DNA of 64,000 bases. Origin: Collinsella sp. (GTDB lineage Bacteria; Actinomycetota; Coriobacteriia; Coriobacteriales; Coriobacteriaceae). Positions within the stretch are counted from its first letter, which is position 1, and every line of letters starts with the position of its first letter. The DNA lies in the NCBI GenBank assembly GCA_019419505.1, contig DXZS01000011.1, positions 19,676-83,675 on the forward strand. The letters are read 5' to 3'. The notes under the pieces were generated by a model that did not search any database, was not told the DNA's origin, and saw nothing but the letters and a program-made list of their open reading frames with translations. Below are positions 9,061 through 17,610 of this stretch, piece after piece. Position numbers and translations under genes: made by a program.

Positions 9061-9396
9061 TCAGATGAGGTTCTCGCCCAGGTTCTTGCCGCCGAGGACG
9101 TGCATGTGGAAGTGCATGACGGTCTGACCGGCGTTAACGCCCTTGTTGGAGATGACGCGGAAACCGTCCTCCAAGCCCTTGGCCTTAGCGACCTCCTGGA
9201 TGGCGTGAGCCATGGCGCCCATGGTCTCGGCCGGTACGTTGTCAGCGATGTCGCTGTAGTGCTTCTTGGGGATCACGAGCGTGTGGACCGGCGCCTGGGG
9301 ATTGAGGTCGTCGAACGCGATGACCTGATCGTCCTCATAGACAACGGTCGAGGGGATCTCGTGGTTGGCGATTTTGCAGAAGATGCAATCACACAT
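9061..9396 (-). CDS. HIT family nucleotide-binding hydrolase (HinT-like)
   Basis: 111 aa, normal for HinT-like purine nucleoside phosphoramidases. The histidine triad is HFHMH (about residues 95-99). The N-terminal CDCIFC cysteines are typical of zinc-containing Hint proteins. The start at 9396 (MCDCIFC) is chosen because GAAAGGA lies at good spacing; a longer frame to 9414 lacks this. It is first in a compact run with xseB and xseA but transcribed after them, being the most downstream gene. Confidence 0.9.
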   Translation of the reverse strand: MCDCIFCKIANHEIPSTVVYEDDQVIAFDDLNPQAPVHTLVIPKKHYSDIADNVPAETMGAMAHAIQEVAKAKGLEDGFRVISNKGVNAGQTVMHFHMHVLGGKNLGENLI

Positions 9397-9445
9397 GGTT
9401 GGTTCCTTTCTCACAGACCAAGGTAATTATATTTGGTCAGGATGG

Positions 9446-9712
9446 TTAGAACGAGAGGTTGTTGTCGGTGTTGGCGGCCTCGCCGTCGGCGAGCACGTCG
9501 TTGCCGTCGACGTCCTTGAGAAGCACCGAGACCTTCTGCTCGGCATCGGACAGGCGGGTGCGCAGGCTCTTGAGGAGCTCGACGCCGCGGGTATAGCTCT
9601 CGAGCGACTCCTCGAGCTCCATATCGCCCGACTCCAAGCTGCGAATGATGAGCTCCAGCTCCTGCGAGGCCTGCTTGTACGTAAGCTGCTCGACCGGGGT
9701 CTTCTCTGCCAT
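9446..9712 (-). CDS. xseB: Exodeoxyribonuclease VII small subunit
   Basis: 88 aa, the expected size. The conserved core LTYKQASQELELIIRSLESG and the helical LEESLESYTRGVELLK match XseB, which binds XseA to form the single-strand exonuclease VII. RBS AGGAAAGGAAACAG precedes the ATG. It lies 42 nt downstream of xseA in the same direction, forming an xseAB operon. Confidence 0.93.
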   Translation of the reverse strand: MAEKTPVEQLTYKQASQELELIIRSLESGDMELEESLESYTRGVELLKSLRTRLSDAEQKVSVLLKDVDGNDVLADGEAANTDNNLSF

Positions 9713-9754
9713 ATCTGTTTCCTTTCCTAAAGGTTTATCGCTATGAAACGCGGT

Positions 9755-11206
9755 CTATTCGACCGTATCGACCGTTGCCGCCACGTTGCCGTCTGCCATG
9801 CGCACGCGGATGGCGTCGCCGGGCTTAAAGGTCTTGGCGCTCGTGGCCACCCCATCATCGCTGTACGCGATGGAATAACCACGAGCAAGCACCTTGAGCG
9901 GCGACAGGGCATCGAGCGAGGCTGCCGCACGGCCCAGGTCGGACGCTGGCTTGTTGAGCATCGTGCGCCCCTGATGCTCCAGACGAGAACTCGCAAGCGC
10001 GAGCGCATGGCGCTTGCCATCGAGCCCCGAGGTGCTTGCAACCAGACGCTCGGGCAGGTGCTCAAAGTTGGAGCGGAATGTCCCGACCGAGCGCGCTATG
10101 GCGCCCGACAGGCGATCGGCCGTCAGGGCAAGCTCAGACTCGCGACGCTCGACCATAAATGTGGGGTCGTTGAGGCACGGGCGGCACGCGGCTGCATCGA
10201 GTGCGTCGCCCAGACGAGCCGTATAGGTGTCCCAGGCACGACGGCCGCGTTGGTCGAGCATTTCCAGATCGACCTGATCCGACCCGATCATCGAAGCCAT
10301 CGCGGCGCCCAGACGCTGATGGCGCGTCTCGAGCACGTCGGCCAACTCCGTCATAGCCGGCGCCACCGATTCTGCCGCTGCCGTTGGCGTGGAGGCGCGA
10401 CGGTCGCTCACCATGTCGCAGATCGAGGTATCGGGCTCATGCCCAATGCCCGTCACCACAGGCACGGGACAGGCTGCCACCGCACGGGCAAGCTCCTCGT
10501 CGTTAAAGGTCATGAGGTCCTCGAAGGAGCCACCGCCGCGCACCAGCAAGATGCAATCGGGTGCCGGCGTAATGGCAGCGGCGCGGCGCAAGCCTTCAAT
10601 AAGCTCTGCCGGCGCACCCTCGCCTTGCACCTTGGCACCCACGCAAACAAGCTCGACAAGCGGGTTGCGACGGCGCAGTGTGCGCTTGACGTCGTCGATC
10701 ACGGCACCCGAAAGCGAGGTGACGACTGCCACACGCGAGCAAAACACCGGAATGCGACGTTTGCGCGCCTCGTCCATCAGGCCCTCGCGACGCAGTTTTT
10801 CGGCCAACTGAGCCACCTGCTGACGCAGCAGGCCCTCCCCCGCCAGCGAGAACGAGCGGGCAACGAAGCTCATGCGACCCGTAGGCTTGTAAAGATTGAA
10901 GCTACCCTTAAAGCTCACCTGCATGCCGTCGCGCAAGTCGAAGGTACGCTTAAGGTAGGCGCCCTTCCAGATGATGCAGTCGACGGCGGCCGAGTCGTCC
11001 TTGATTTGGAAGTAGCAGTGGCCGCTTCGGGCATTGGGACCGCGGAAACCCGTGACCTCACCCAAAACGCTCAGCTGCGGAATGGCATCGAGCGCGCCGG
11101 CGGCGATCTCTACCGCTTGGCTCACGCTGAGCTCTTTGCGCTCCTGCTCTTCCGATCCGTCGAACTCGGCGGAAACGGTATTGCCGGTCAGATTCCAGCC
11201 TGCCAC
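9755..11206 (-). CDS. xseA: Exodeoxyribonuclease VII large subunit
   Basis: Catalytic subunit of exonuclease VII, which degrades single-stranded DNA in repair. About 483 aa. Order of elements: N-terminal OB fold (LSVLGEVTGFRG, HCYFQIKD), then the catalytic domain with VAVVTSLSGAVIDD, VRGGGSFEDLMTFNDE and GIGHEPDTSICD, then a long coiled-coil region. The GTG at 11206 is preferred because AAAGGGGG precedes it; ATGs at 11224 and 11233 are in-frame alternatives. It is the first gene of the xseAB operon. Confidence 0.93.
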   Translation of the reverse strand: MAGWNLTGNTVSAEFDGSEEQERKELSVSQAVEIAAGALDAIPQLSVLGEVTGFRGPNARSGHCYFQIKDDSAAVDCIIWKGAYLKRTFDLRDGMQVSFKGSFNLYKPTGRMSFVARSFSLAGEGLLRQQVAQLAEKLRREGLMDEARKRRIPVFCSRVAVVTSLSGAVIDDVKRTLRRRNPLVELVCVGAKVQGEGAPAELIEGLRRAAAITPAPDCILLVRGGGSFEDLMTFNDEELARAVAACPVPVVTGIGHEPDTSICDMVSDRRASTPTAAAESVAPAMTELADVLETRHQRLGAAMASMIGSDQVDLEMLDQRGRRAWDTYTARLGDALDAAACRPCLNDPTFMVERRESELALTADRLSGAIARSVGTFRSNFEHLPERLVASTSGLDGKRHALALASSRLEHQGRTMLNKPASDLGRAAASLDALSPLKVLARGYSIAYSDDGVATSAKTFKPGDAIRVRMADGNVAATVDTVE

Positions 11207-11321
11207 GCAGCCCCCTTTCGTCATCGTGCACAAGGGCTTCGGCCCTGCGCAAATTCAAGTCCAACACATAGTACAGCGCCGCGGGGACACAAATCCCCAC
11301 GGCGCCCGTCGGTCCCATTTG

Positions 11322-12026
11322 TTATCGGTTGGAGTTTCTGTTGTAACGAGCCATAAGGTAGAGCAGCTGAATGATCGAAGTGAGCGCTGCAGCAACATAG
11401 GTAAGCGCAGCGGCCGTCAGGACCTTCTTGGCACCGTTGACCTGCTTGGAGCTCATACCCGACTGCTCAATATACGCCACGGCGCGCCGACTGGCATCAA
11501 TCTCAACCGGCAGCGTAACCAGCTGGAACAGCACGCTAAACGAGAAGAAGATCAGTGCGAGGGTCGTGAGTCCCGCGATGTTCATAAACAGGCCCATGAG
11601 CAGCACGATCGTCCAGGTGTTCTGGGTAAAGTTGACGACGGGGACCAAAGCGGTGCGCACCTTCATCATGGCATAACCACTTTGACGCTGAGCGGCGTGA
11701 CCCGCCTCGTGACAAGCGACGGCAACGCTTGCGACCGAACCGCCCGAACGGTTGGCGTCCGAGAGATACAGGTTGTTATCCTGCGGGTTGTAATGGTCGG
11801 TGAGCTCACCGGCGACACCCTTGATACCCACGGCATTGCAACCGCTGGCGTCAAGCATGCGGCGAGCGACCGTGGCACCCGTGTCACCGTCTGAGCGAAC
11901 CTTGGACCAGGTTTTGTACGTCGAGTTGATATAGTTCTGTGCGGCAAGGCCAAGTACCGTGCAGACAAGAACAACCAGCAGGTACAGCGGGTCGATGCCA
12001 AAGCCATATCCATAGTAATAGGGCAT
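11322..12026 (-). CDS. Membrane zinc metallopeptidase, YugP family
   Basis: 234 aa. An N-terminal membrane segment (about 13-31), the zinc protease motif HEAGH (about 106-110), then two or three hydrophobic segments (about 130-170 and near the C-terminus). This is the layout of the YugP-like neutral zinc metallopeptidases. GGAGGAATTCGC places the ATG at 12026; upstream frame extension to 12095 is unlikely. Substrate unknown; physiological role unproven in most species. Confidence 0.88.
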   Translation of the reverse strand: MPYYYGYGFGIDPLYLLVVLVCTVLGLAAQNYINSTYKTWSKVRSDGDTGATVARRMLDASGCNAVGIKGVAGELTDHYNPQDNNLYLSDANRSGGSVASVAVACHEAGHAAQRQSGYAMMKVRTALVPVVNFTQNTWTIVLLMGLFMNIAGLTTLALIFFSFSVLFQLVTLPVEIDASRRAVAYIEQSGMSSKQVNGAKKVLTAAALTYVAAALTSIIQLLYLMARYNRNSNR

Positions 12027-12118
12027 GCGAATTCCTCCGAATCGAGTTACACGTTGGAGGCATTCTACCCACTCGCCCAGCAGGCAAGTCAGCATCGATG
12101 TTTAGGCATTGTCAGCGA

Positions 12119-12257
12119 AAACGGCCGAGAGCGAGCAAGGTGACGTGAAAGAGAAGCGACGCGTACTTTGGTACGCGAGCGACGATTGAACGTCAGATTG
12201 CCGCTCTCGGCCGTTTGCAGCGTCGAGCTGTTACGCGGTTTGGTAAAACCGCGTAAC
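12119..12257. repeat. Nested inverted-repeat element, family A copy 1
   Basis: Outer arms 12119-12133/12202-12216 (15 bp perfect). Inner strands carry GTGACGTGAAAGAGAAGCGAC and its partner CGATTGAACGTCAGATTG around hairpin GCGTAC-TTTG-GTACGC. A separate hairpin at 12230-12257 (arms GTTACGCGGTTT/AAACCGCGTAAC, loop TACC, minus strand) begins 7 nt after the rnd stop codon. The same modules recur at 17.6, 34.5 and 45.0 kb with different arms. Confidence 0.85.
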
Positions 12258-12264
12258 TATATAC

Positions 12265-13398
12265 CTATAACAACTCAATCTTTCCGTCCTTCACGGTGAG
12301 GCCCATGTTGCCGGAAAGCAGATCGTCCAGGCGCGAGCCCACAAGCTCAAAGCGCCAGCCTTCGCGCAGGGGACTCTGCTCGGGATGCTCAATGTAGTCG
12401 GCCAGGTCATCGCGCGAGGCAATGACCGAGGTCGCCACGCCCGAGCGCTCGGAGACCAAGCGAATAAGCGCATACATAAGGTCGGTCACGCTCTCCAACT
12501 CCGGCGAAATCTGGCGATGCCCGCGCACCATGAGCGGCAGGCGGTCGTGCGGGCAGCTCGCGCCGCGTTTGATGGCCATGAGCGCGCCGTCCACATCGCG
12601 CTCCCCCAGCTGGTCGGTGCCGCGGATGCTGCGGAACTCCTCGACGCGCACGGGATTGCGCTTGACGAGCGCCAGCAGCGTATCGTCGGACATGACCCAC
12701 TTGCGCGGGATGTTGCGGCGCTCGGCGCGGTCCTCGCGCCAGGCGGCGAGCTCGCGCGCGATGCCCAACTGGTGACGGCTGCACGAGTTGATGCGCTTGA
12801 CCTTGCGGAATGCCTCGTGACGATCGGCGCGATAATGCGACTCGTCGGCCAGCGGACGCAACTCGTCGAGCACCCAGTCCACCCGGCCCAGCTCGCGCAG
12901 GCGACTCATCATCTCGGTATAGGCAACGATCAAATACTTGACGTCATCGATCGCGTACTCAATCTGCTTATCGGTCAGCGGGCGGCGCGACCAATCGGTC
13001 AGCGACTCGGTCTTGGGCAATGAGACACCGCAAAACGTCTGCACGAGCGCGCCGTAGGAAATCTGCTGGCGCTCGCCCAAAAAGGCGGCGGCCACCTGCG
13101 TGTCAAAAATGGGACGCGGCAGCGCGCCCACGGTATGGAGCATAACCTCCATATCCTGCGAGCAGGCGTGAAATACCTTGGTCACGCTCTCGTCGGCCAT
13201 GAGTTCGGCCAAGGGAGACAGGTCGTCGATCACCAGAGGATCGACCGCGACGCTCTCGGCAGGGGTGGCAATCTGAACCAAGCACAGGCGCGGGTGGAAC
13301 GTGCGCTCGCGCAAAAACTCGGTATCGACGGCAATCGCGTCGAACTCGAGGGCGCGCTGACAAAAGTCGAGCAGAGCCTGATGTGTGGAAATGTACAT
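12265..13398 (-). CDS. rnd: Ribonuclease D
   Basis: 3'-5' exoribonuclease of the DEDD family used in tRNA and stable RNA 3' processing. 377 aa. Exo I is DTEFLRE (DTE about residues 25-27), Exo III is YAIDDVKYLI (about 155), and an HRDC-type helical region follows (about 215-290). The ATG at 13398 (MYISTHQALL) is the likely start; the RBS is weak and an upstream frame runs to 13434. It stands alone, divergent from the lipid kinase gene. Confidence 0.92.
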   Translation of the reverse strand: MYISTHQALLDFCQRALEFDAIAVDTEFLRERTFHPRLCLVQIATPAESVAVDPLVIDDLSPLAELMADESVTKVFHACSQDMEVMLHTVGALPRPIFDTQVAAAFLGERQQISYGALVQTFCGVSLPKTESLTDWSRRPLTDKQIEYAIDDVKYLIVAYTEMMSRLRELGRVDWVLDELRPLADESHYRADRHEAFRKVKRINSCSRHQLGIARELAAWREDRAERRNIPRKWVMSDDTLLALVKRNPVRVEEFRSIRGTDQLGERDVDGALMAIKRGASCPHDRLPLMVRGHRQISPELESVTDLMYALIRLVSERSGVATSVIASRDDLADYIEHPEQSPLREGWRFELVGSRLDDLLSGNMGLTVKDGKIELL

Positions 13399-13496
13399 AT
13401 CAACCCATCGAATAAGGTTAGGCCCGAAAAACACGGGTAGGATATCGGCATTGCCCTACAACTATACTCGGTTAGTCACAGAACGGGAACGTAAGT

Positions 13497-14414
13497 ATGC
13501 GCTGCCTTATCATCCACAACCCGGCATCGGGCCCCAGCTCAGATGAAATCTACGCGTTCACGCACGCCCTCGCGCAGGGCGGCGACGAGGTCGTGATGCG
13601 TTTTATCGGCGATGGCATGGAACCCGAGGACGCCGTGGCAGACGTGCGCGAGTTTGATCGCGTGGTGATTTCGGGCGGCGACGGCACCGTCTCCAACGTG
13701 CTCGACCAAATGCGCGGATGCGGCGTCCCCACGCTCGTCTTCCCCTCCGGCACGGCTTGCCTGTTCTTTAACAACATTGGCAATGCCCCCGAGGCCGCGG
13801 CGCTCGCCAAGGCCTGCCGCGTCGGCCGTACCGTCAAGGCGGACATGGGCGAGCTCTTTTGGCTCGACGAGAACGGCAACGAAAAGCGCCACGGCTTCAT
13901 CATCATCGCCGGATCGGGCTACGACGCCGAGATCATGATGAAGGCCGCCCCCACCAAAAACGACATCGGCGAGATCGCCTACTTCCTATCCGCGCTCGCT
14001 ACGCCCAACCCCACGGTGGCGCACTTTACGATTGAACATGACGGCATTGTCGAGGAGCTCGATGGCATCTGCTGCATGGCCGGCAACACCTCGGTCATCC
14101 AAAACGACATCAACCTGTTCCCCGACTGTCGCATGAACGATGGCATGGTCGACATCGCGGTCATCGAGCCCGTAAAAACCGTGCAGCTGCTCCCGACCGT
14201 GATCACCGCCGCGCTCGACCCCGCCGGCAAGGTGCTCGGCCGTCCGCAGTTTAAGATCATCCAGACCAAAGAAGCCAAGATCACCTGCACCCCGTCGCTG
14301 GGCATGCAGTTCGATGGCGAAATCATCTCCAGCAACTCGGGCGTCTTTGGAGCCCGCGCACTTCCGCAATGCCTCGACCTCATCGTCGACGAATTCTCCC
14401 CACTCGGAAAATAG
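13497..14414 (+). CDS. Diacylglycerol kinase family lipid kinase
   Basis: 305 aa. The N-terminal DAGK catalytic domain holds the nucleotide-binding GGDGT (about residues 60-64), with IIHNPASG at the N-terminus and LVFPSGTA nearby. The C-terminal beta-sandwich contains MQFDGE, as in YegS/DgkB/BmrU proteins. Such enzymes phosphorylate diacylglycerol or related lipids; the exact lipid is not evident. It is followed 9 nt later by a tiny membrane peptide gene with a strong RBS, probably in the same operon. Confidence 0.9.
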   Translation: MRCLIIHNPASGPSSDEIYAFTHALAQGGDEVVMRFIGDGMEPEDAVADVREFDRVVISGGDGTVSNVLDQMRGCGVPTLVFPSGTACLFFNNIGNAPEAAALAKACRVGRTVKADMGELFWLDENGNEKRHGFIIIAGSGYDAEIMMKAAPTKNDIGEIAYFLSALATPNPTVAHFTIEHDGIVEELDGICCMAGNTSVIQNDINLFPDCRMNDGMVDIAVIEPVKTVQLLPTVITAALDPAGKVLGRPQFKIIQTKEAKITCTPSLGMQFDGEIISSNSGVFGARALPQCLDLIVDEFSPLGK

Positions 14415-14423
14415 GAGGACCCC

Positions 14424-14516
14424 ATGAACGACAATCCCCTGCTCGGCTTTATCGTCATCGTTTTGGCCATGCTCATCGGCTATGCGATTAACGTTATCCA
14501 CCGCCGGAAGAAGTAA
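14424..14516 (+). CDS. 30-aa single-span membrane peptide
   Basis: Begins MNDNPLLGFIVIVL, continues as one hydrophobic segment (about residues 6-22) and ends with the basic tail HRRKK. AGGAGG lies 6 nt before the ATG, and a terminator follows 36 nt after the stop. Strong translation signals and a clear topology (N-out/C-in by the positive-inside rule) argue that this is a real small protein. It may be a regulator or anchor for the adjacent lipid kinase; that is inference. Confidence 0.7.
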   Translation: MNDNPLLGFIVIVLAMLIGYAINVIHRRKK

Positions 14517-14551
14517 TTCCACATTGGTATGATATTCATCCAATCATCGTC

Positions 14552-14588
14552 TCCCCCGTTGTTTATGCATTTGCCAAACAGCGGGGGA
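14552..14588 (+). terminator. Terminator after lipid kinase operon
   Basis: TCCCCCGTTGTTT...AAACAGCGGGGGA stem followed by TTTTTCTTT. Confidence 0.85.
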
Positions 14589-14669
14589 TTTTTCTTTGCG
14601 CCCCGTGCAAGGTGCTTTATTCAGGTAGAGTAATTGCAGGGTGCCTTTATTTAAGTAAAGCTACATAAT

Positions 14670-14740
14670 GAGTATTCTTATCCGTTCATCGCATATTTTA
14701 GGACGCTCATCGAGTATTTCATCGAAATAGATGAATACTC
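14670..14740 (+). promoter_or_regulatory. Repeated GAGTATTY words and an imperfect palindrome before the dipeptidase gene
   Basis: 14712-14723 (GAGTATTTCATC) and 14730-14740 (GATGAATACTC) form an imperfect inverted repeat. A third GAGTATTC lies at 14670-14677. The region is AT-rich and lies about 85-155 nt before the start codon. It looks like a regulator-binding region; no known consensus was recognised. Confidence 0.45.
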
Positions 14741-14824
14741 TTTAGACTTCCTATAGGCTAATAGATGTATTTATTAGCTGAGATTCCACATAGCTTTGCG
14801 GGGTCTCAACAGTTGGGAGGGATT

Positions 14825-16627
14825 ATGAGGTTTACTCATCCTGTCAACACGCTCAAGAAGCTCGGCTGCGGCCTTGCGTTTGGAGCAGCGGCTATCATGG
14901 CCATGCCGACTTCGGCACTCGCCTGCACCCAGATCTACATGGGCAGCAAGCTGACGGCAGACGGCAACACGTACTACGGCCGTTCCGAGGACTTCGGTCC
15001 GCGCTACATCAAGCACTTTGGCATTGAGCCCGCACACAAGGACGGCAACGAGTACACCTCGGTCGAGTCCGGTTTTGAGTACAAGTCCAAGGGCGCAACC
15101 TACCGCTACACCTTCGTTCGCGACAACCCCTCGCAGTGGGAAGATCGCTACGACGCATATTCCGAGGCAGGCATCAACGAGAAGGGCGTCTCCTGCTCTG
15201 CCACGTTGAGCACCTCCTATAACGAGAAGGCCGAAGAGGCCGACCCCATCACCGAGGAGACTGGCATTGGCGAATACAACTACGCCAGCGTCATTCTGGG
15301 CGAGAGTGCCACGGCCCGCGAGGGTGTCGAGCTCCTCGGCAGCCTGATTGACGAGCAGGGCGTCTGCTCCAACGACCAGATCATCATTGCCGACAACAAC
15401 GAGACCTGGTTGTTTGCAGCGCTTTCCGGCCATCAGTGGATCGCCATGAGGCTCACTGACGATATCGCCTCGCTCAACCCCAACATCGGCAACCTCACCT
15501 ATGACGTCGACCTCGACGACACCGAGAACTGCCTCCACTCCGAGGGCATCGAGTCTATGCCTAAGGAGAAGGGCTTTGCCGAGTACACCGACGGCAAGTT
15601 CGACGTCGCCAAGACCTACGGCGAGGAGATTGGCGAGGCCGGCATGCACCAGTGGTCGCGCTATATCCAGGGCCGCGATTACTTCATGGCTCCGCTTGCT
15701 GAGGGCACCGACTACGAGATCGTCAAGGACGAGCGCGAAGACGCTCGCGCGACGACCGGCGCCCTGGTCCACGAAATGCAGCCGCTGTTCTTTACGCCCG
15801 GCAAGTCCGACTGGAACACCTTTGAGATGATTCGTTCCTTCGCCGCTCGCGGCGAGAATGTCGCCGGCCTCAACGCCAACACCGACGGCGCGTATGCCAT
15901 CGGCTCCAACCGCAACACCGAAATCCACACCTTCCAGATCCGTCACGGCATGGACCCCGAGATCGCGACCATCCAGTGGGAGATGCTCTCCAACGCCGAG
16001 TTCTCCGTCGCTATCCCCCTCTATTCCGCACTGCTCACCGAGGTCAGCCCCTACTTCAGCGATCAGGATGTCTCCTTCGATCACTGCGAAGAGGAAGACG
16101 TCGTGAACAACGAGGAGCCCAAGAACTCCATCAACTACGTCCTCATGGACATCAACACGCTCGCCTATGAGAACCGCGACCACTGCGCCACCGGCGTCCG
16201 CGCCTATCTCGACGCCCTGCAGAAGGAGCTCATCGAGCAGAACCTGACCGTCGACGAGGCCATGCAGGCCGAAGAAGGCACCGAAGCCCGCACCGCCCTG
16301 GCCAACAAGGCCGGCAAGGCTGCAACCAAGAACACCTATGTTAAGTGCAAGGCCATGCTCGAGGAGATGCGCGACTACCTCCAGGAGGGCGATTTCTCCG
16401 AGGAGTTCGTCCCGAGTGACTACGATGCTGACAACGACTGCCTGGTCGAGTCCATCACCTACGCCGACGAGGCCCTTTCCGATGAGGACGTGGCCGAGCC
16501 CGAGGCCGAAGAGGAAGAGGTCACCGAGGAGAAGTCCGAGGGCAACAACATGGCCGCCATGGCCGTTGGCGCCGTCGTCATCATCGGTGTCTGCGCCTAC
16601 GTGATCTATCGTCGCAAGAAGGCCTAA
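14825..16627 (+). CDS. Membrane-anchored C69 family dipeptidase
   Basis: 600 aa secreted Ntn-hydrolase. A signal peptide (about 1-33, ending SALA) is followed by Cys34 in ACTQIYMG. In C69 peptidases this cysteine becomes the N-terminal nucleophile after cleavage. The family region includes YYGRSEDFGPRY, NEKGVSCSAT and AIGSNRNTEIHTFQIR. An acidic linker (EPEAEEEEV) leads to a C-terminal membrane span (about 576-593) and a basic tail RRKKA, so the enzyme is tethered to the outer membrane face. The ATG at 14825 has GGGAGG upstream. Probable role: extracellular dipeptide digestion for amino-acid uptake. Confidence 0.9.
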   Translation: MRFTHPVNTLKKLGCGLAFGAAAIMAMPTSALACTQIYMGSKLTADGNTYYGRSEDFGPRYIKHFGIEPAHKDGNEYTSVESGFEYKSKGATYRYTFVRDNPSQWEDRYDAYSEAGINEKGVSCSATLSTSYNEKAEEADPITEETGIGEYNYASVILGESATAREGVELLGSLIDEQGVCSNDQIIIADNNETWLFAALSGHQWIAMRLTDDIASLNPNIGNLTYDVDLDDTENCLHSEGIESMPKEKGFAEYTDGKFDVAKTYGEEIGEAGMHQWSRYIQGRDYFMAPLAEGTDYEIVKDEREDARATTGALVHEMQPLFFTPGKSDWNTFEMIRSFAARGENVAGLNANTDGAYAIGSNRNTEIHTFQIRHGMDPEIATIQWEMLSNAEFSVAIPLYSALLTEVSPYFSDQDVSFDHCEEEDVVNNEEPKNSINYVLMDINTLAYENRDHCATGVRAYLDALQKELIEQNLTVDEAMQAEEGTEARTALANKAGKAATKNTYVKCKAMLEEMRDYLQEGDFSEEFVPSDYDADNDCLVESITYADEALSDEDVAEPEAEEEEVTEEKSEGNNMAAMAVGAVVIIGVCAYVIYRRKKA

Positions 16628-16735
16628 GACCCTCACGTTCTAAAGGAGGGCGAGACAGCGTGAGCGGCCTTGCCCTCCTAGCCCGTCATCTGACCGGCGG
16701 GAAACGCCGCTGAAATCTTTTCAAAAAAGATTTCC

Positions 16736-16765
16736 CTGCACATATATCGCTGTGCTATAGTGCAG
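16736..16765 (+). promoter_or_regulatory. Extended -10 promoter inside an operator-like inverted repeat
   Basis: TGCTATAGT (extended -10, TATAGT at 16756-16761) lies within CTGCAC...GTGCAG (16736-16741/16760-16765). Transcription from here would give a leader of about 50 nt before the Trp-rich peptide. The arms could be a repressor site. No clear -35 is visible. Confidence 0.5.
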
Positions 16766-16819
16766 CGCAACAGCAATCAGGTGCTACCGAGCCACGGCAT
16801 CACGAAAGGAGCCACCAAC

Positions 16820-16888
16820 ATGAAGAACTCGATGACGTCTCTCAACAACTGGTGGTGGCGTGATGCGAATACGATCGGTCGACGGTGA
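16820..16888 (+). CDS. Trp-rich leader peptide of a transcription attenuator
   Basis: 22 aa beginning MKNSMTSLNNWWWRD and ending TIGRR, with three consecutive Trp codons at 16850-16858. AAAGGAG precedes the ATG. Such a peptide has no role except to let the ribosome sense charged tRNA-Trp. Downstream RNA can fold in two exclusive ways: CGGTCGA (16876-16882) with TCGACCG (16938-16944), or the terminator at 16927-16955. The stop codon sits next to the first of these segments, so free translation would mask it and allow termination. Confidence 0.85.
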   Translation: MKNSMTSLNNWWWRDANTIGRR

Positions 16889-16926
16889 GTCCCTCACGCC
16901 TGTTTTTGCGCTCTAGGTGATTGGAA

Positions 16927-16955
16927 GGCCTCCGGTTTCGACCGGGGGCCTTTTT
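16927..16955 (+). terminator. Attenuator terminator of the tryptophan transporter operon
   Basis: GGCCTCCGGT-TTCG-ACCGGGGGCC stem then TTTTT. Its right half (16938-16944) is complementary to 16876-16882 in the leader, which gives an antiterminator when the ribosome stalls at the Trp codons. Confidence 0.88.
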
Positions 16956-17031
16956 CTATCTCGAGCCCGATCGCATTCGCATCACGCGCCTCCGTTTTTC
17001 TTGCACTCCCCTTTTTGAAAGGACTTTCACC

Positions 17032-17604
17032 ATGTCTCAGAACACCACCGCCGCCCAGCCCCGTACCGTCCAGACCGCCGACCGCGGTAAGCTCGATATC
17101 CGTGCCCTTGTCCTGCTCGCCATCCTGCTTGCCGCCGGCTTCATCCTCAACTTCACCGTCGGCAAGGCTATCTCCAGCATCTCGGGCGGCATGATTAGCC
17201 CCGAGTTCATCATCTCGGCCTTCTGCCTCACCATTCTGGTCATTCGCCCCAACATTGGTCAGGCGCTCGTCATCGGCCTCATCTCGGCCGCCGTGATCCA
17301 GATCACCACCACCTCGCCGTTTGTCGATTTTGCCGCCGAGGGCATCGCCGCCATGCTTATGGCCGTCATCGTCAACGCCGCCGCCAAGGGCGGCCAGGTT
17401 AAGCCTGCCGTCGCCATCATCGCAACGTTCGTGACCACCTTTGTCTCGGGCGTCATCTTTATGGTCATCAAGATGGCCATGCTCGGCGTGGTGGGCGAGC
17501 TCGCCGCAGCCATGCTGCCCGTTGTCGCCATGACCGCCGTCTTTAACGCCATCCTGGTCGGCGCCCTCTACCTGCCCATCCAGAAGGCCCTTAGGCTCAA
17601 CTAA
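17032..17604 (+). CDS. ECF transporter S component, probably tryptophan (TrpP-like)
   Basis: 190 aa integral membrane protein with about five or six hydrophobic segments after a short polar N-terminus; contains ISGGMISPEFIIS, comparable with the GGMKPDF region of TrpP proteins. S components bind the substrate of energy-coupling factor transporters. The substrate is inferred from the WWW leader peptide and attenuator just upstream. GAAAGGA precedes the ATG. The ECF ATPase and T component follow on the same strand, giving a complete transporter. It could serve another substrate, but Trp control argues against this. Confidence 0.82.
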   Translation: MSQNTTAAQPRTVQTADRGKLDIRALVLLAILLAAGFILNFTVGKAISSISGGMISPEFIISAFCLTILVIRPNIGQALVIGLISAAVIQITTTSPFVDFAAEGIAAMLMAVIVNAAAKGGQVKPAVAIIATFVTTFVSGVIFMVIKMAMLGVVGELAAAMLPVVAMTAVFNAILVGALYLPIQKALRLN

Positions 17605-17610
17605 CCCGCT

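Noticed and set aside
14774..16636. 620-aa minus-strand frame opposite the dipeptidase
   Set aside because: Antisense shadow of a gene with strong third-position GC. Composition (Val/Gly/Leu/Asp-rich runs) is typical of such shadows.
16820..16955. T-box riboswitch as explanation of the leader before the tryptophan transporter
   Set aside because: No Stem I specifier layout or conserved T-box bulge was seen; the Trp-rich translated peptide with terminator/antiterminator explains the region better.
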